Source of the DNA: Jiangella alba
Lineage (GTDB): Bacteria > Actinomycetota > Actinomycetes > Jiangellales > Jiangellaceae
Assembly: GCF_900106035.1 (NCBI RefSeq)
Contig: NZ_FNUC01000004.1
Coordinates: forward strand, 2,356,001 to 2,420,000
Direction of reading: 5' to 3'
DNA: 64,000 nt
Part shown: in pieces, positions 1 to 9,218 of the stretch
Position numbering within the stretch: position 1 is the stretch's first letter
Layout of the letters: each line of letters begins with the position of its first letter
The notes under the pieces: generated by a model
Databases searched by the model: none
What the model was told of the DNA's origin: nothing
What the model saw: only the letters and a program-made list of their open reading frames with translations
Translations under genes and position numbers: made by a program

Positions 1-191
1 CCGCACTCCTCGATGGCGTCGAGCAGCACCAGTTGCGGGACGGTGATGTCGTCGAACAGCGGTTGCAGCCGGCCGCGCGTGCGCCGCGACGCCGACAGGA
101 ACGCCATGAGCGCGTCGGCGAACTCGCGGGCCGGCTCGATGGCGCCGACGCTGCGGCCCAGGGCTCCGCTGGTGTGAACATGACCGTCCAC
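1..191 (-). CDS. MarR-family transcriptional regulator, N-terminal part (cut by window edge)
   Basis: The first 63 codons of a minus-strand gene are present; the rest lies outside the window. Translation from GTG at 191 gives a helical N-terminus including the stretches AREFADALMAFL and TVPQLVLLDAIEECG. The T-x-P-Q-L-x-L-L pattern is typical of the dimerisation and first DNA-contact helices of MarR proteins. The start is supported by GGAGG at 200-196, four bases upstream. It is divergent from the LAL regulator gene, with a 119-bp shared promoter region. No DNA-recognition helix is visible, so the family call rests on the N-terminal pattern only. Confidence 0.55.
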   Translation of the reverse strand, partial: MDGHVHTSGALGRSVGAIEPAREFADALMAFLSASRRTRGRLQPLFDDITVPQLVLLDAIEEC

Positions 192-310
192 CGCACCTCC
201 CCCGTGTCGTCGGGAACGAACCTACTCCTCGGCTCCGGCACCCGGCATCGGCCCGGGCCGGAACTGCTCTAGGCTGGCGGACCACACCCTGCGGCGCGAC
301 GGGAGGACGG

Positions 311-3187
311 GTGGACCGCCAGTACGCCTCGCCCGGTCCCGCCTTCGTCGGCCGCGAACGCGAGCTGGCCGCGCTCACCACCGCCCTGTCCGCCCCGTCC
401 GAGCCGGTGTTCGCGCTGGTCGAGGGCGAGGCCGGCATCGGCAAGACCCGCCTCGTGCAGGAGGCACTGGCCCCGCTCGATCCGGCGACGACGCTGGTGG
501 CGGCCTGCCCGCCGCTGGCCGAGCCGTTCCCGCTGGGCCCGCTGGTCGACGCGCTGCACCGGCTGCCGGTCGACGGTGTGCGGCTCAGCCCGCTGGCGGG
601 GGCGCTGCGCCCGCTGTTCCCGGAGTGGGCCGAGCACCTGCCACCCGCGCTGGAGCCGCTGGAGGATCCCAGTTCCACCCGGCACCGGCTGTTCCGCGCG
701 CTGGCCGAGCTGGTCGAGCGGTCCGGCGTCGAGGTGCTGGTGCTGGAGGACGCGCACTGGGCCGACGCCGCGACGCTGGAGTTCCTGCCGCTGCTGGTCG
801 CGGCGACGGCGCACGACCTCAGCCTGGTCGTGACGTACCGCGGCACCGACGTCCCGGCCGCGTCGCCGCTGCTGCGTCTGACGGCGCGCCCGCCGGCCGG
901 GCTGCGCCGCCTGGAACTGGCGCTGGAGCCGCTGACGGTCGGCGAGACGACCGCGCTGGTCGCGTCGATGTTCGCCACCGACGACGTCTCGGCCGAGTTC
1001 GTCTCGTTCCTGCACCGCCGTACCGCGGGCGTGCCGCTGGCGCTGGAGGAGAGCCTGTCGTTGCTGCGCGAGCGCGGCGACATCGTCCGCCGCGGCGGCG
1101 AGTGGTCCCGGCGCGCCGTCGACGACCTGCAGGTGCCGCCGACGGTGCGTGACTCCGTGCTGGAACGGGTCGACCGGCTGCCGCCGCCGGCCCGCCGCGT
1201 CCTCGAGGCCGCCGCCGTCCTCGCCGAACCGGCCGACGGCGTCCTGCTGGCGCGGGTCGCCGGGCTGGACGAGGACGACGCGCGGCCGGGGCTGGCCGCG
1301 GCGCTGACGTCGGGGCTGCTGCGCGAGGCGTCGCCGGGCCGGTTCGTCGGCCGGCACGTGCTGGCGTCGCGGGCCATGGAGGAGGCGCTGCCGGTGTCCG
1401 AGCGGCGGCTGCTGCACGGCCAGGCCGCCGCCGCGCTGCAGGAGCTGCCGACGCCGCCGGTGCTGCGGCTCAGCCGGCACTTCCGCGAGGCCGGCGACGT
1501 CGCCGCGTGGAGCCGGCACGCCGAGGCCGCCGCCGACCTCGCGCTGGAGTCCGGCGAGGACCGCGCCGCCGTCGTCCTGCTGAACGACCTGCTCACCGCG
1601 GCCGCGCACCCGCCGGACCGGGAGGCCCGGCTGGCGCACAAGCTGGGCCAGGCCGCCACCTGGGGCGTCGCGGCGCTCGGTGAGCTGGCCGTGGTGGTCG
1701 CCGCGACGCTGGCCGCCGCGCTGGACCGCCCGGAGCTGCCGTCCGACCGCCGCGGCGAGATCCGGCTGCTGCTCGGGCGGCTGTGGCTGCAGCTGGGCGA
1801 CTTCGACACCGGCATCGAGCAGGTCGAGACCGCCGCCGGCGAGCTGGCCGGCCGCCCGGAGCTGGCGGTGCGGGCGATGATCTCGCTGTCGCATCCGCGC
1901 GGGCAGGTCTGGCCGGTCACCCGGCACCGCGACTGGCTCGACCGCGCGACGGCGCTGTTCCCGCAGGTCCCGGCGGACGAGCAGACGTGGCTCGCGGTCG
2001 ACCGCGCCAGTGCGCTGCTGATGATGGGCGACGCCGCCGGCTGGGCCGCCGCCGAGGAGGTCGACGCCGCCGCGGCGGACAGCCTGTTCGAGCGCCGCCA
2101 GCTGGGCCGCTGCCGGATGAACGTCGGGCACACCGCCATCGGCTGGGGCCGCGACGCCGTCGCCGGGCGGCAGCTGGACGGCGCCGTCGACCTGCTCGCC
2201 GCGACCGGGTACCAGCGGCTGGTCAACTCGGCGCTGATCACGCGGGCCAACCTGGACTGGCACGGTGGCGCCTGGGACGGGCTGTCGGCGCGGGTGACCG
2301 AGCTGGCCGGGTCCGCCGACACGCTGCCGGAGGCGCTGCTCGAGGCGCGGATGATCCTCGGCCTGCTCGACCTCGCCGGTGGCCGCCGCGACGACGCCGC
2401 CGATCAGTTCCGGGTGGTCGTCGCCGAGGCGGTGCGGCGCGGGCTGGTCGACGTGCAGACGGGGCCGGCCGGCGCGCTGGGCCGGCTGTTCCTCGCCGAC
2501 GACGCCGTCGCCGACGCGCTGCGGGTCACCGAGCCGGCCATGGCGATGGTCGTGCGCAAGGGCATCTGGCTGTGGGCCACCGAGCTGGCGCCTGCGCACG
2601 TCGACGCGCTGGTGCGGGCCGGGCGGGCGGACGACGCGCGCCAGCTGACCGACCTGTTCGCGGCCGGGCTGGGCGACCGCGCGGCGCCGGCGCCGCAGGC
2701 GGCGCTGCTGGTGTGCCGGGGCATCGTGGCGGGTTCCGGCGCCGCCGCCGCGGAGCTGTTCGGCGCGGCCGCCGCCGCGTGGGCCGCGCTGCCCCGTCCG
2801 TATCAGGAACTGCTCGCGCTGGAGCGGCAGGCGCTGGTGCTGCTGCCCGACGCCGCCGCGCTGGACCTGCTGGCGACGGTGCAGCAGCGGCTCAGCGACC
2901 TCGGCGCCCGCTGGGACGCCGACCGCGTCGCCCAGGTGCTGCGCGGACACGGCGTCGACGTCGCCCGGGCCTGGCGCGGCGGCCGGCGCGGCTACGGCGA
3001 CCAGCTGTCGCCGCGCGAGGCGGAGGTCGCCGGGCTGGTCGCGCAGGGCCTCACCAACCGGCAGGTGGCCGAGGCGCTGTTCCTCTCGCCGCGCACCGTC
3101 GACCGCCACCTGAGCGCGGCCATGCGCAAGCTCGGCGTCGCGTCGCGGACGGCGCTCGCGGTCGCCGTCGCCGAGAAGAATGGGTGA
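311..3187 (+). CDS. LAL-type LuxR family transcriptional regulator (AAA/STAND ATPase)
   Basis: This is a 958-residue regulator of the large ATP-binding LuxR class (MalT-like). Residues about 10-25 carry FVGRERELAAL. A Walker A loop GEAGIGKT spans residues 39-46 and a Walker B-like VLVLEDAHWAD lies near 145-155. A long helical, TPR-like middle follows. The last ~65 residues form a LuxR/GerE helix-turn-helix (LSPREAEVAGLVAQGLTNRQ, then VAEALFLSPRTVDRHL). The GTG start has GGGAGG at 301-306. In this family ligand and ATP binding drive oligomerisation and promoter activation. The next genes are a small acidic ORF and a secreted subtilisin, each preceded by the same dyad, so these are the likely targets. 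The inducing ligand cannot be predicted. Confidence 0.9.
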   Translation: MDRQYASPGPAFVGRERELAALTTALSAPSEPVFALVEGEAGIGKTRLVQEALAPLDPATTLVAACPPLAEPFPLGPLVDALHRLPVDGVRLSPLAGALRPLFPEWAEHLPPALEPLEDPSSTRHRLFRALAELVERSGVEVLVLEDAHWADAATLEFLPLLVAATAHDLSLVVTYRGTDVPAASPLLRLTARPPAGLRRLELALEPLTVGETTALVASMFATDDVSAEFVSFLHRRTAGVPLALEESLSLLRERGDIVRRGGEWSRRAVDDLQVPPTVRDSVLERVDRLPPPARRVLEAAAVLAEPADGVLLARVAGLDEDDARPGLAAALTSGLLREASPGRFVGRHVLASRAMEEALPVSERRLLHGQAAAALQELPTPPVLRLSRHFREAGDVAAWSRHAEAAADLALESGEDRAAVVLLNDLLTAAAHPPDREARLAHKLGQAATWGVAALGELAVVVAATLAAALDRPELPSDRRGEIRLLLGRLWLQLGDFDTGIEQVETAAGELAGRPELAVRAMISLSHPRGQVWPVTRHRDWLDRATALFPQVPADEQTWLAVDRASALLMMGDAAGWAAAEEVDAAAADSLFERRQLGRCRMNVGHTAIGWGRDAVAGRQLDGAVDLLAATGYQRLVNSALITRANLDWHGGAWDGLSARVTELAGSADTLPEALLEARMILGLLDLAGGRRDDAADQFRVVVAEAVRRGLVDVQTGPAGALGRLFLADDAVADALRVTEPAMAMVVRKGIWLWATELAPAHVDALVRAGRADDARQLTDLFAAGLGDRAAPAPQAALLVCRGIVAGSGAAAAELFGAAAAAWAALPRPYQELLALERQALVLLPDAAALDLLATVQQRLSDLGARWDADRVAQVLRGHGVDVARAWRGGRRGYGDQLSPREAEVAGLVAQGLTNRQVAEALFLSPRTVDRHLSAAMRKLGVASRTALAVAVAEKNG

Positions 3188-3206
3188 TCTCCCCACTCGC
3201 GAACGG
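3181..3206. promoter_or_regulatory. Candidate operator, copy 1 of TGGG-N7-CCCA repeat
   Basis: TGGG at 3181-3184 and CCCA at 3192-3195 form a short dyad with a 7-nt spacer. The downstream bases ACTCGC and AACGG continue the similarity to a second copy 171 bp away (16 of the first 20 positions identical). It overlaps the last codons of the LAL gene and lies 8 bp before the GTG of a small acidic ORF. Binding by the adjacent LAL regulator is inferred from location only. Confidence 0.45.
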
Positions 3207-3213
3207 CGGCGGC

Positions 3214-3330
3214 GTGTCCGACGGTGACCTCATGCAGGTGAGCGACCCGCCCGACCCCGATGACACCGACGACGACGTGCCCGCCCACGAGCCCGAGGCC
3301 GCGGACGGCGAGCGCTGGGAGCCGCTCTGA
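3214..3330 (+). CDS. Small acidic peptide, unknown function
   Basis: A 38-codon frame starting at GTG 3214 encodes a very acidic, Pro/Asp-rich peptide (the run DPPDPDDTDDDVPAHEPEAA) ending in ERWEPL. An alternative ATG at 3232, preceded by GGTGA, would give 32 residues. There are no cysteines, no signal peptide and no recognisable domain. It sits between the LAL regulator and a secreted subtilisin, directly behind copy 1 of the dyad that also precedes the peptidase. That placement is the main reason to list it. It could be a co-regulated peptide or ligand, or simply untranslated leader; codon usage in such a short frame cannot decide. Confidence 0.35.
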   Translation: MSDGDLMQVSDPPDPDDTDDDVPAHEPEAADGERWEPL

Positions 3331-3351
3331 CGGTCCCGCTCCGGACATAAA

Positions 3352-3376
3352 TGGGTGATTCGCCCAATCGCAACGG
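3352..3376. promoter_or_regulatory. Candidate operator, copy 2 of TGGG-N7-CCCA repeat
   Basis: TGGG (3352-3355) and CCCA (3363-3366) have the same 7-nt spacing as copy 1 and the same flank (ATCGC, then AACGG). It lies about 110-134 bp upstream of the subtilisin start codon, a plausible activator position. Its pairing with copy 1 around two genes next to a LuxR-type regulator suggests a small regulon; no binding evidence exists. Confidence 0.45.
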
Positions 3377-3485
3377 ACGGCGCGGTACGGGACGGTGGGC
3401 ACACGGTGATCCCCCGCCGCGGACACCTCGCCGCCCGCCAACCCCCGTCGGGCGGCGGGGCCGCGGCCCGAGGAGACGAGGTCCC

Positions 3486-6400
3486 ATGCCCCGCACCATC
3501 CTGTCCTGGCATCGCATCCGCGCCCGGCTGGTCGTCCCGGCCGTGGCCGCCGCCCTGCTGCTCGGCTCCGGTGCGACGGCGCCCGCCGCCGGCCCCGTGG
3601 GCGGCCCGGCACCGGCGACCCAGGCCACCGGCTCGGCCGCGACCGGGCACACGTACCAGCTGACGCTGCTCACCGGCGACGTCGTGACGCTGCACGTCGC
3701 GCCGGACGGCCGGCAGGCGGCGTGGGCGCAGCCGTCCGACGACACGCCGCCGGCGTTCGCGGAGCGCGACGGCCACGTGCTGGCGCTGCCGGACGAGGCC
3801 GTCCCGTACGTGCAGTCCGGCGTCCTGGACGAGCGGCTGTTCGACCTCACCTACCTCGCCGAGGCCGGCTACCACGACGCCGCCCGCACCGACCTCCCAT
3901 TGCTGGTGTCGGCACCCGACGGCCCCGGGATCCGCAGCGTGCCCGAGGCTCCCTCGGGCACCCGGGCCGAGCGGGAACTGCCCAGCATCGGCGCGCTGTC
4001 GGTGTCGGCGGCGAAGGACGACGTGGGCTCGGTCTGGGACGACGTCGTGTCCGGCGCGGTCGGCCGGGTCTGGCTGAACGGCCGGGTCGAGGCGACGCTG
4101 GCCGAGTCGGTGCCGCAGATCGGCGCGCCGGAGGCGTGGGACCAGGGGCTGGACGGCACCGGCAGCACCGTCGCCGTCCTCGACACCGGGTGGGACCCCA
4201 CCCACCCGGACCTCGCCGGCCAGGTCGTCGGCGCCGGCAACTTCACCGAGGACACCGACCCCGAGGGTCAGGTCGCGGTCGACGGACAGGGCCACGGCAC
4301 GCACGTCGCGGCGACGGTGGCCGGCACCGGCGCCGCGTCCGGCGGCACCCACGTCGGCGTCGCACCCGGCGCGGACCTGCTGATCGGCAAGGTGCTGGAC
4401 AACACCGGGTCCGGCTACGAGGACTGGATCATCGCCGGCATGGAGTGGGCGGTCGCTCAGGGCGCCGACGTCGTCAGCATGAGCCTGGGCACCGACGGGG
4501 CCAGCGACGGCACCGACCCGATGAGCCAGGCCGTCGACCGCCTCAGCGCCGAGTCCGACACCCTGTTCGTCATCGCGGCCGGCAACGCGGGCCCGGGCGA
4601 GAGCACCGTCGGCTCGCCCGGCGCCGCGACGTCCGCGCTCACCGTCGGCGCCGTCGACAAGCAGGACCAGGCCGCGTCGTTCTCGTCGCGCGGCCCGCGG
4701 CTCGGCGACGGCGCGGTGAAGCCCGAGGTGGTCGCGCCGGGTGTCGGCATCGTCGCCGCCCGGGCGGCCGGCACGGCGCTGGGCAACCTGCTGGACGAGC
4801 ACTACACGTCGCTGAACGGCACCTCGATGGCGACGCCGCACGTCGCCGGGGCGGCCGCGATCCTGGCCCAGCAGCACCCGGACTGGACCGACGAGCAGCT
4901 CAAGCAGCGGCTGGTCACGTCGAGCACGCCGCTGGACGAGGACCTGACGTTCCAGGGCGCCGGACGGGTCGACGTCGCCACCGCCGTGAGCGAGTCGGTC
5001 ACCGTCGACCAGGGCGTCGTCGACTTCGGGCAGCTGGCGAAGGATGCGCCGGTCGTCAGCCGCACGCTGACCTACCACAACCCGACCGACCGCCGCGTCA
5101 CGCTGCGCGTCAGCGCCGACGTCACCCGGCCGGACGGGTCGGACCGCGGCCGGCCGGCGATGCGGGTGCGCAACCCCGTCCTCTCCATCCCGCCGGGCGG
5201 CAGCGCCAGCACCCGGGTCGAGGTGTCCGCCGAGGCCAGCACCGGCGGCACCTACAGCGGCCGCATCGTCGCGCAGGACCCGCGCGACCGCGACACGTCC
5301 ATCCAGAGCGTCACGACGTTCACCGTCGAGCGGCCGGTCCACACCGTCACCGTCGACGTCGTCGGCCGCGACGGGCAACCCGCCACCGGAGCCGTCGACC
5401 TCTGGAACACCGAGACCGGCGAGTGGACCCGCGCGTTCGCCTCCGGCGGCGTCGCGACGGCCGAGGTCCCCGAGGGCACCTACACCGTCGTCAGCAGGAT
5501 CGAGACGCGGGGCCGCGACGGCGCCAGCAGCTACACCCTGGCCGCCGAGCCGGACCTGCGGGTCCGGGCCGACGTCGCGCTCGCCTACGACGCCCGCGAC
5601 GCCGAGCGGGTCGAGGTGAGCACCCCGCTCGACATGGAGGAACCCGGTTTCGACGCCGTCTGGGAGCGCACGGTCGGCGAGCGATCGATGCGGATGATCA
5701 TGGCGCAGGGCTTCAACGGGGCCGACCTCTACACGCTGCCCAGCCGCCGGGCGAAGACCGGCACCTTCGAGTTCTCCACCGCGTGGCAGGGCGCGCAGCC
5801 GCTGCTCGAGGTGCGCGCCGGCGGCGAGCGGCTGCTGCCGTCACCGCGCCTGATGACCTCGCCGACGGTGTACGTGGGCGACGAGGCGCTGCCGCTGGCC
5901 GACGCCGGCTCCGGCACCGCCGCCGAGCTCGCTGCGGCCGACGTCGCCGGCAAGGCCGTGCTGGTCACCCGGGTCGAGGGCAACGAGGGCGAGCAGCTGC
6001 GACTGGCGGCCGAGGCCGGCGCCGCGCTGCTGGTCCTGGCCAACGACGCCGACGAGGAGTGGGGCGTCTACCTCGGGCGAGGGACGCTGCCGGCGTACAC
6101 CGTCGACCGCGCGTTCGGTGAGCGGCTGCGGACCGCGCTGGCCGCCGACCCCGGCCTCGAGCTGGACCTCACCGGCCGGCGCGACGCCACGTACAGCTAC
6201 TACCTCACGTACACCGAGGACCGGCTGCCCGGCGGCGTCACCTACGCCCCCGACCCGGACGAGCTCGCCGTCGTCGAGGCCGACTACCGGCAGGCGTCGG
6301 AGCGGATGGGCCGCAACGAGGCGTGGATCCCGTACGCCGGGAGCTCCGCGCTGGGGACGTCGATGTCGATCTCGCGCAACGGGCCGGTGCACCGCACCGA

Positions 6401-7214
6401 GTACCTCACCGCCGACGGCGTTGAATGGCAGCGCTTCGCCCAGCCGCACTGGGAGTTCGCCAACATGTACTGGACGTGGGCGGCGATCCAGCCGTTCGCG
6501 GCGGGCAGCAGCACCGAGCAGGTGTGGTGGGGCCCGCTGGTCGCGCCGGGCATGCCGGCGGTGAGCGGGTCGGAGGAGTACGGCCTGCCGGCCGCGCGGT
6601 TCCGCGACGCGATCCGGGTGTCGATGCCGCAGTACAGCTACGACCCGATGACGTACGGCTTCAACCAGCAGCAGCTGGGCGACGCGACGGAGCTGGTGCT
6701 GCGCCGCGACGGCGTCGAGGTGGGCCGGGTTCCGTGGTCCGAGGCGCAGTTCACCGTGCCGGGCGCCGCGGCCGACTTCGAGCTGTCGCTGGAGACGACC
6801 GCCGGTCGGGGCAACTTCTCCGACCTGTGGACGCACACGCTGACGACGTGGGGCTTCCGGTCCGAGCGGCCGTCGGAGCCGCGCGAGGTGCTGCCGCTGA
6901 TCCAGCTGGACTACGGGCTGGACACGGGCCTGTACAACGAGGTCCCGGCCGGCGCGTCCTACCCGCTGGAGCTGCGGCCGTCCTACCCGGCGGGCGCCGA
7001 GGGCCCGGGCGAGTTCACCGCGACCGCCGAGGTCTCCTTCGACGACGGCGCCAGCTGGCAGCCCGCCCCCGTGACGCCGTCGGCCGACGGCACGCTGGTG
7101 GCGACCGTCCCGGCCGCGGCCGACGGGTTCGCGTCGCTGCGGGTCACGGTCGCCGACGCCGCCGGCACCACCGTCAGCCAGCAGATCGACCGCGGCTGGC
7201 GGGTCGGCGGCTGA
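3486..7214 (+). CDS. Secreted S8 family serine peptidase (subtilisin-like) with PA-type insert
   Basis: This is a 1242-residue exported protease. ATG 3486 is chosen because AGGAG (3471-3475) precedes it and it gives a signal peptide (IRARLVVPAVAAALLLGSG, then AxA-type sites). The subtilisin triad is complete: Asp233 in VAVLDTGWDPTHPDL, His270 in GHGTHVAATVAG, Ser447 in GTSMATPHVAG. The C-terminal two thirds contains a beta-sandwich region, a stretch near 815-870 resembling a protease-associated domain (GKAVLVTRV, then AGAALLVLAN), and a final beta-rich domain. It has no LPXTG motif, so it is predicted to be released. Substrate is unknown. It sits behind a LAL regulator and a repeated dyad, suggesting regulated secretion. 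A bidirectional terminator follows the stop. Confidence 0.93.
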   Translation: MPRTILSWHRIRARLVVPAVAAALLLGSGATAPAAGPVGGPAPATQATGSAATGHTYQLTLLTGDVVTLHVAPDGRQAAWAQPSDDTPPAFAERDGHVLALPDEAVPYVQSGVLDERLFDLTYLAEAGYHDAARTDLPLLVSAPDGPGIRSVPEAPSGTRAERELPSIGALSVSAAKDDVGSVWDDVVSGAVGRVWLNGRVEATLAESVPQIGAPEAWDQGLDGTGSTVAVLDTGWDPTHPDLAGQVVGAGNFTEDTDPEGQVAVDGQGHGTHVAATVAGTGAASGGTHVGVAPGADLLIGKVLDNTGSGYEDWIIAGMEWAVAQGADVVSMSLGTDGASDGTDPMSQAVDRLSAESDTLFVIAAGNAGPGESTVGSPGAATSALTVGAVDKQDQAASFSSRGPRLGDGAVKPEVVAPGVGIVAARAAGTALGNLLDEHYTSLNGTSMATPHVAGAAAILAQQHPDWTDEQLKQRLVTSSTPLDEDLTFQGAGRVDVATAVSESVTVDQGVVDFGQLAKDAPVVSRTLTYHNPTDRRVTLRVSADVTRPDGSDRGRPAMRVRNPVLSIPPGGSASTRVEVSAEASTGGTYSGRIVAQDPRDRDTSIQSVTTFTVERPVHTVTVDVVGRDGQPATGAVDLWNTETGEWTRAFASGGVATAEVPEGTYTVVSRIETRGRDGASSYTLAAEPDLRVRADVALAYDARDAERVEVSTPLDMEEPGFDAVWERTVGERSMRMIMAQGFNGADLYTLPSRRAKTGTFEFSTAWQGAQPLLEVRAGGERLLPSPRLMTSPTVYVGDEALPLADAGSGTAAELAAADVAGKAVLVTRVEGNEGEQLRLAAEAGAALLVLANDADEEWGVYLGRGTLPAYTVDRAFGERLRTALAADPGLELDLTGRRDATYSYYLTYTEDRLPGGVTYAPDPDELAVVEADYRQASERMGRNEAWIPYAGSSALGTSMSISRNGPVHRTEYLTADGVEWQRFAQPHWEFANMYWTWAAIQPFAAGSSTEQVWWGPLVAPGMPAVSGSEEYGLPAARFRDAIRVSMPQYSYDPMTYGFNQQQLGDATELVLRRDGVEVGRVPWSEAQFTVPGAAADFELSLETTAGRGNFSDLWTHTLTTWGFRSERPSEPREVLPLIQLDYGLDTGLYNEVPAGASYPLELRPSYPAGAEGPGEFTATAEVSFDDGASWQPAPVTPSADGTLVATVPAAADGFASLRVTVADAAGTTVSQQIDRGWRVGG

Positions 7215-7224
7215 CCCACTGAAC

Positions 7225-7279
7225 GTGCCCGGCGATGGGGTGTCGAGTTGTCCCTCCCAAGGCCCCCATCGCCGGGCAC
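7225..7279. terminator. Bidirectional rho-independent terminator hairpin
   Basis: A perfect 16-bp inverted repeat, GTGCCCGGCGATGGGG at 7225-7240 and its complement at 7264-7279, encloses a 23-nt loop. It sits between the convergent stops of the S8 peptidase (7214) and the DUF3352 gene (7288). There is no U-tract, which is usual for high-GC actinobacteria. Confidence 0.85.
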
Positions 7280-7287
7280 AGCAACAC

Positions 7288-9003
7288 TCAGCCGGTGGTG
7301 ACGCGCAGGCTCAGCTCCAGGTGGCCGTCCTCCAGGTGCAGGGCGATGCCGAGCGCCTGGAGCGCCTCGATCGACTGCCGCTCGGCGTCGCCGAGGTCGT
7401 CGCCGGCGGCGGAGAGGAGCTGCTCGGTGACGGTGTCGGCGTTGAGGTAGAGGACGGAGTCGGCGTTGTCGGCGTCGGCGACCGCGGTGCGGTAGGCGTC
7501 GGAGTCGCCGAGGCCGCCGCCGTCGAGCAGGACGCCGGCGTACGCGTCGGAGGTGGCCAGCACGTAGCCGTCGTCGGTGGTCTGCAGCGGCAGCCCGTCC
7601 AGCGGCGCGCCGGCGTCGGAGGCCAGGCCCTGGACGCGGTCCCAGAGGTCGGCGAACGCGTCGGGGTCGGTGACGACGCGGGCGCCGATCTCGACGCCGA
7701 ACAGGCCGTCCGGGTCGTCGAGGTCGAAGCCGCTCGCGTCGGCGGCCACGACGAGGTCGTCGCCGAGGACGGTGGCGAGGTCGTCGGGCAGGGTGAAGCC
7801 GGTCTGGGCCTCCAGCTCGGCCAGCATCTCCGCGCCGTCCGGGACCGACTCCAGCGAGGTGTCCCAGGTGTCGCGCAGGTACTGGCCGGCGTCGTGCTGC
7901 CCGATGAACAGGGCGGTGTCGTCGGGCACGGACGCGTCGACGCCGCCGCCGGAGAGGGCGCGGTACGCGCTGCCGGTGACGACGCCGGCCAGCTCGGCGT
8001 ACCGGTCGTCGAAGCGGACGGACAGCGCGACGCTGCGGTAGGTCTGGTCGACGACGTCGCGCAGGTCGTCCACCGACGGCATGCCGTCGTCGGCGGAGGA
8101 GCCCGCGCCGATGCCGAACGAGCTCGCCGACCCGTCGAACAGGTCGAACATGGCGCCGCCGGACAACCACGCCGACGCGATGCCCTGCTCGCCGAGAAGG
8201 TCCATGGCCTCGGTGAACTCGGCGTTGTCGGCCAGCGACGAGTCGGCCGCGGCGCCCGCGTAGGCGTCGGCGTTCTCCTGCGTGTCGGTGACCAGCAGGT
8301 AGCCGTCGACGTAGGCGCGGCCGAGGCCCTCCGCCTCGCCGCCGTCGCTGCCGCAGCCGAGGATGCGGTCGATCGCCTCGGTGGCGGCGTCCTCGTCGCC
8401 GGCCTGCAGCGCGACGACGTAGCCGGGCTCGCCGCCGTCGCCCGAGGGCGGCGTCATGGCGGCGCCGATGCGCTCGCCGACCCACGGCTCGACGTCCCTG
8501 GCGAAGTCGATGTCGCAGCCGGTGGCCGCGGCCAGCTCGTCGACGAACCGCTCGCGCAGGTCGACGTCCTCGTCGGTGATGCCGGTGGCCTCGGTGAACA
8601 GCGGGAAGTTCTGCAGGAACCTGAACGCCTCGATCTTCTGCCCGGCGGACGGGTCGAGGTCGAGCCGGACGTAGCCGACGGCGTCGGACGGCAGCACGTC
8701 GTGCGGCTGCGTGCCGCCGCCGTCGAGCGCCTGCCAGGCGAACACCCCGCCGGATCCCGCGACCAGGACGGCCGCCGCGATGCCGCCGGCCAGCAGGCCG
8801 CGGCGCTTGCGCGGCACGATCGCCGGCTCGGCGTCGCCGGCGTCGGGGTAGGGGAGCGGCCGGGTGCCGGGGTCGGGCACGGACGCGACCGGCTCACCGG
8901 CCGGGACCTGGCCGGACGGCGGTGGGGGCGGCGGCACCGGCCCGGGACCCTGCTCGTCGGGACCCTGTCCGTCGGGACCCGTGGGCGACCCTGGATACAC
9001 CAT
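7288..9003 (-). CDS. DUF3352 domain-containing membrane protein
   Basis: A 571-residue protein with a Pro/Gly-rich cytoplasmic N-terminus, one transmembrane segment (LLAGGIAAAVLVAGSGGVFA, residues about 83-102) and a large outside domain of the DUF3352 type. Features of that domain include the DVLPSDAVGYVRLDLDPSAG stretch and repeated 'variation within a score' segments. ATG 9003 is preferred over upstream starts because GGAGG lies 6-7 bases before it. DUF3352 proteins are common single-copy membrane proteins of actinobacteria with no firmly known biochemical role. It is convergent with the S8 peptidase and divergent from the Bax-inhibitor gene, so probably monocistronic. Confidence 0.85.
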   Translation of the reverse strand: MVYPGSPTGPDGQGPDEQGPGPVPPPPPPSGQVPAGEPVASVPDPGTRPLPYPDAGDAEPAIVPRKRRGLLAGGIAAAVLVAGSGGVFAWQALDGGGTQPHDVLPSDAVGYVRLDLDPSAGQKIEAFRFLQNFPLFTEATGITDEDVDLRERFVDELAAATGCDIDFARDVEPWVGERIGAAMTPPSGDGGEPGYVVALQAGDEDAATEAIDRILGCGSDGGEAEGLGRAYVDGYLLVTDTQENADAYAGAAADSSLADNAEFTEAMDLLGEQGIASAWLSGGAMFDLFDGSASSFGIGAGSSADDGMPSVDDLRDVVDQTYRSVALSVRFDDRYAELAGVVTGSAYRALSGGGVDASVPDDTALFIGQHDAGQYLRDTWDTSLESVPDGAEMLAELEAQTGFTLPDDLATVLGDDLVVAADASGFDLDDPDGLFGVEIGARVVTDPDAFADLWDRVQGLASDAGAPLDGLPLQTTDDGYVLATSDAYAGVLLDGGGLGDSDAYRTAVADADNADSVLYLNADTVTEQLLSAAGDDLGDAERQSIEALQALGIALHLEDGHLELSLRVTTG

Positions 9004-9218
9004 GCTGACCTCCGCTTTCCCCCGTGGATGCCCGACCCGGCCGGGCGCGCGGCCCAGGGTAGCGGAAAAGTCCGGATTCATGGGTTGTGGCAACGTGTAC
9101 GCGAGATGTCGCGATCACGGCTCGCGGCGCCATGCCCGGGGGTGCCCGCACAGCGGTTGATCAGTAGACTTGTCAAACGCACCTGATTCGCCCCGCCGTG
9201 GGGCGTTGGAGGAGAACG

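Noticed and set aside
269-3196. Very long open frame antisense to the LAL regulator
   Set aside because: It is Gln/Arg/Gly-rich with no domain and mirrors the regulator's codon bias; a shadow of a high-GC gene. The same applies to long antisense frames over the S8 peptidase, adhesin, DUF255, exporter and peptide-uptake genes.
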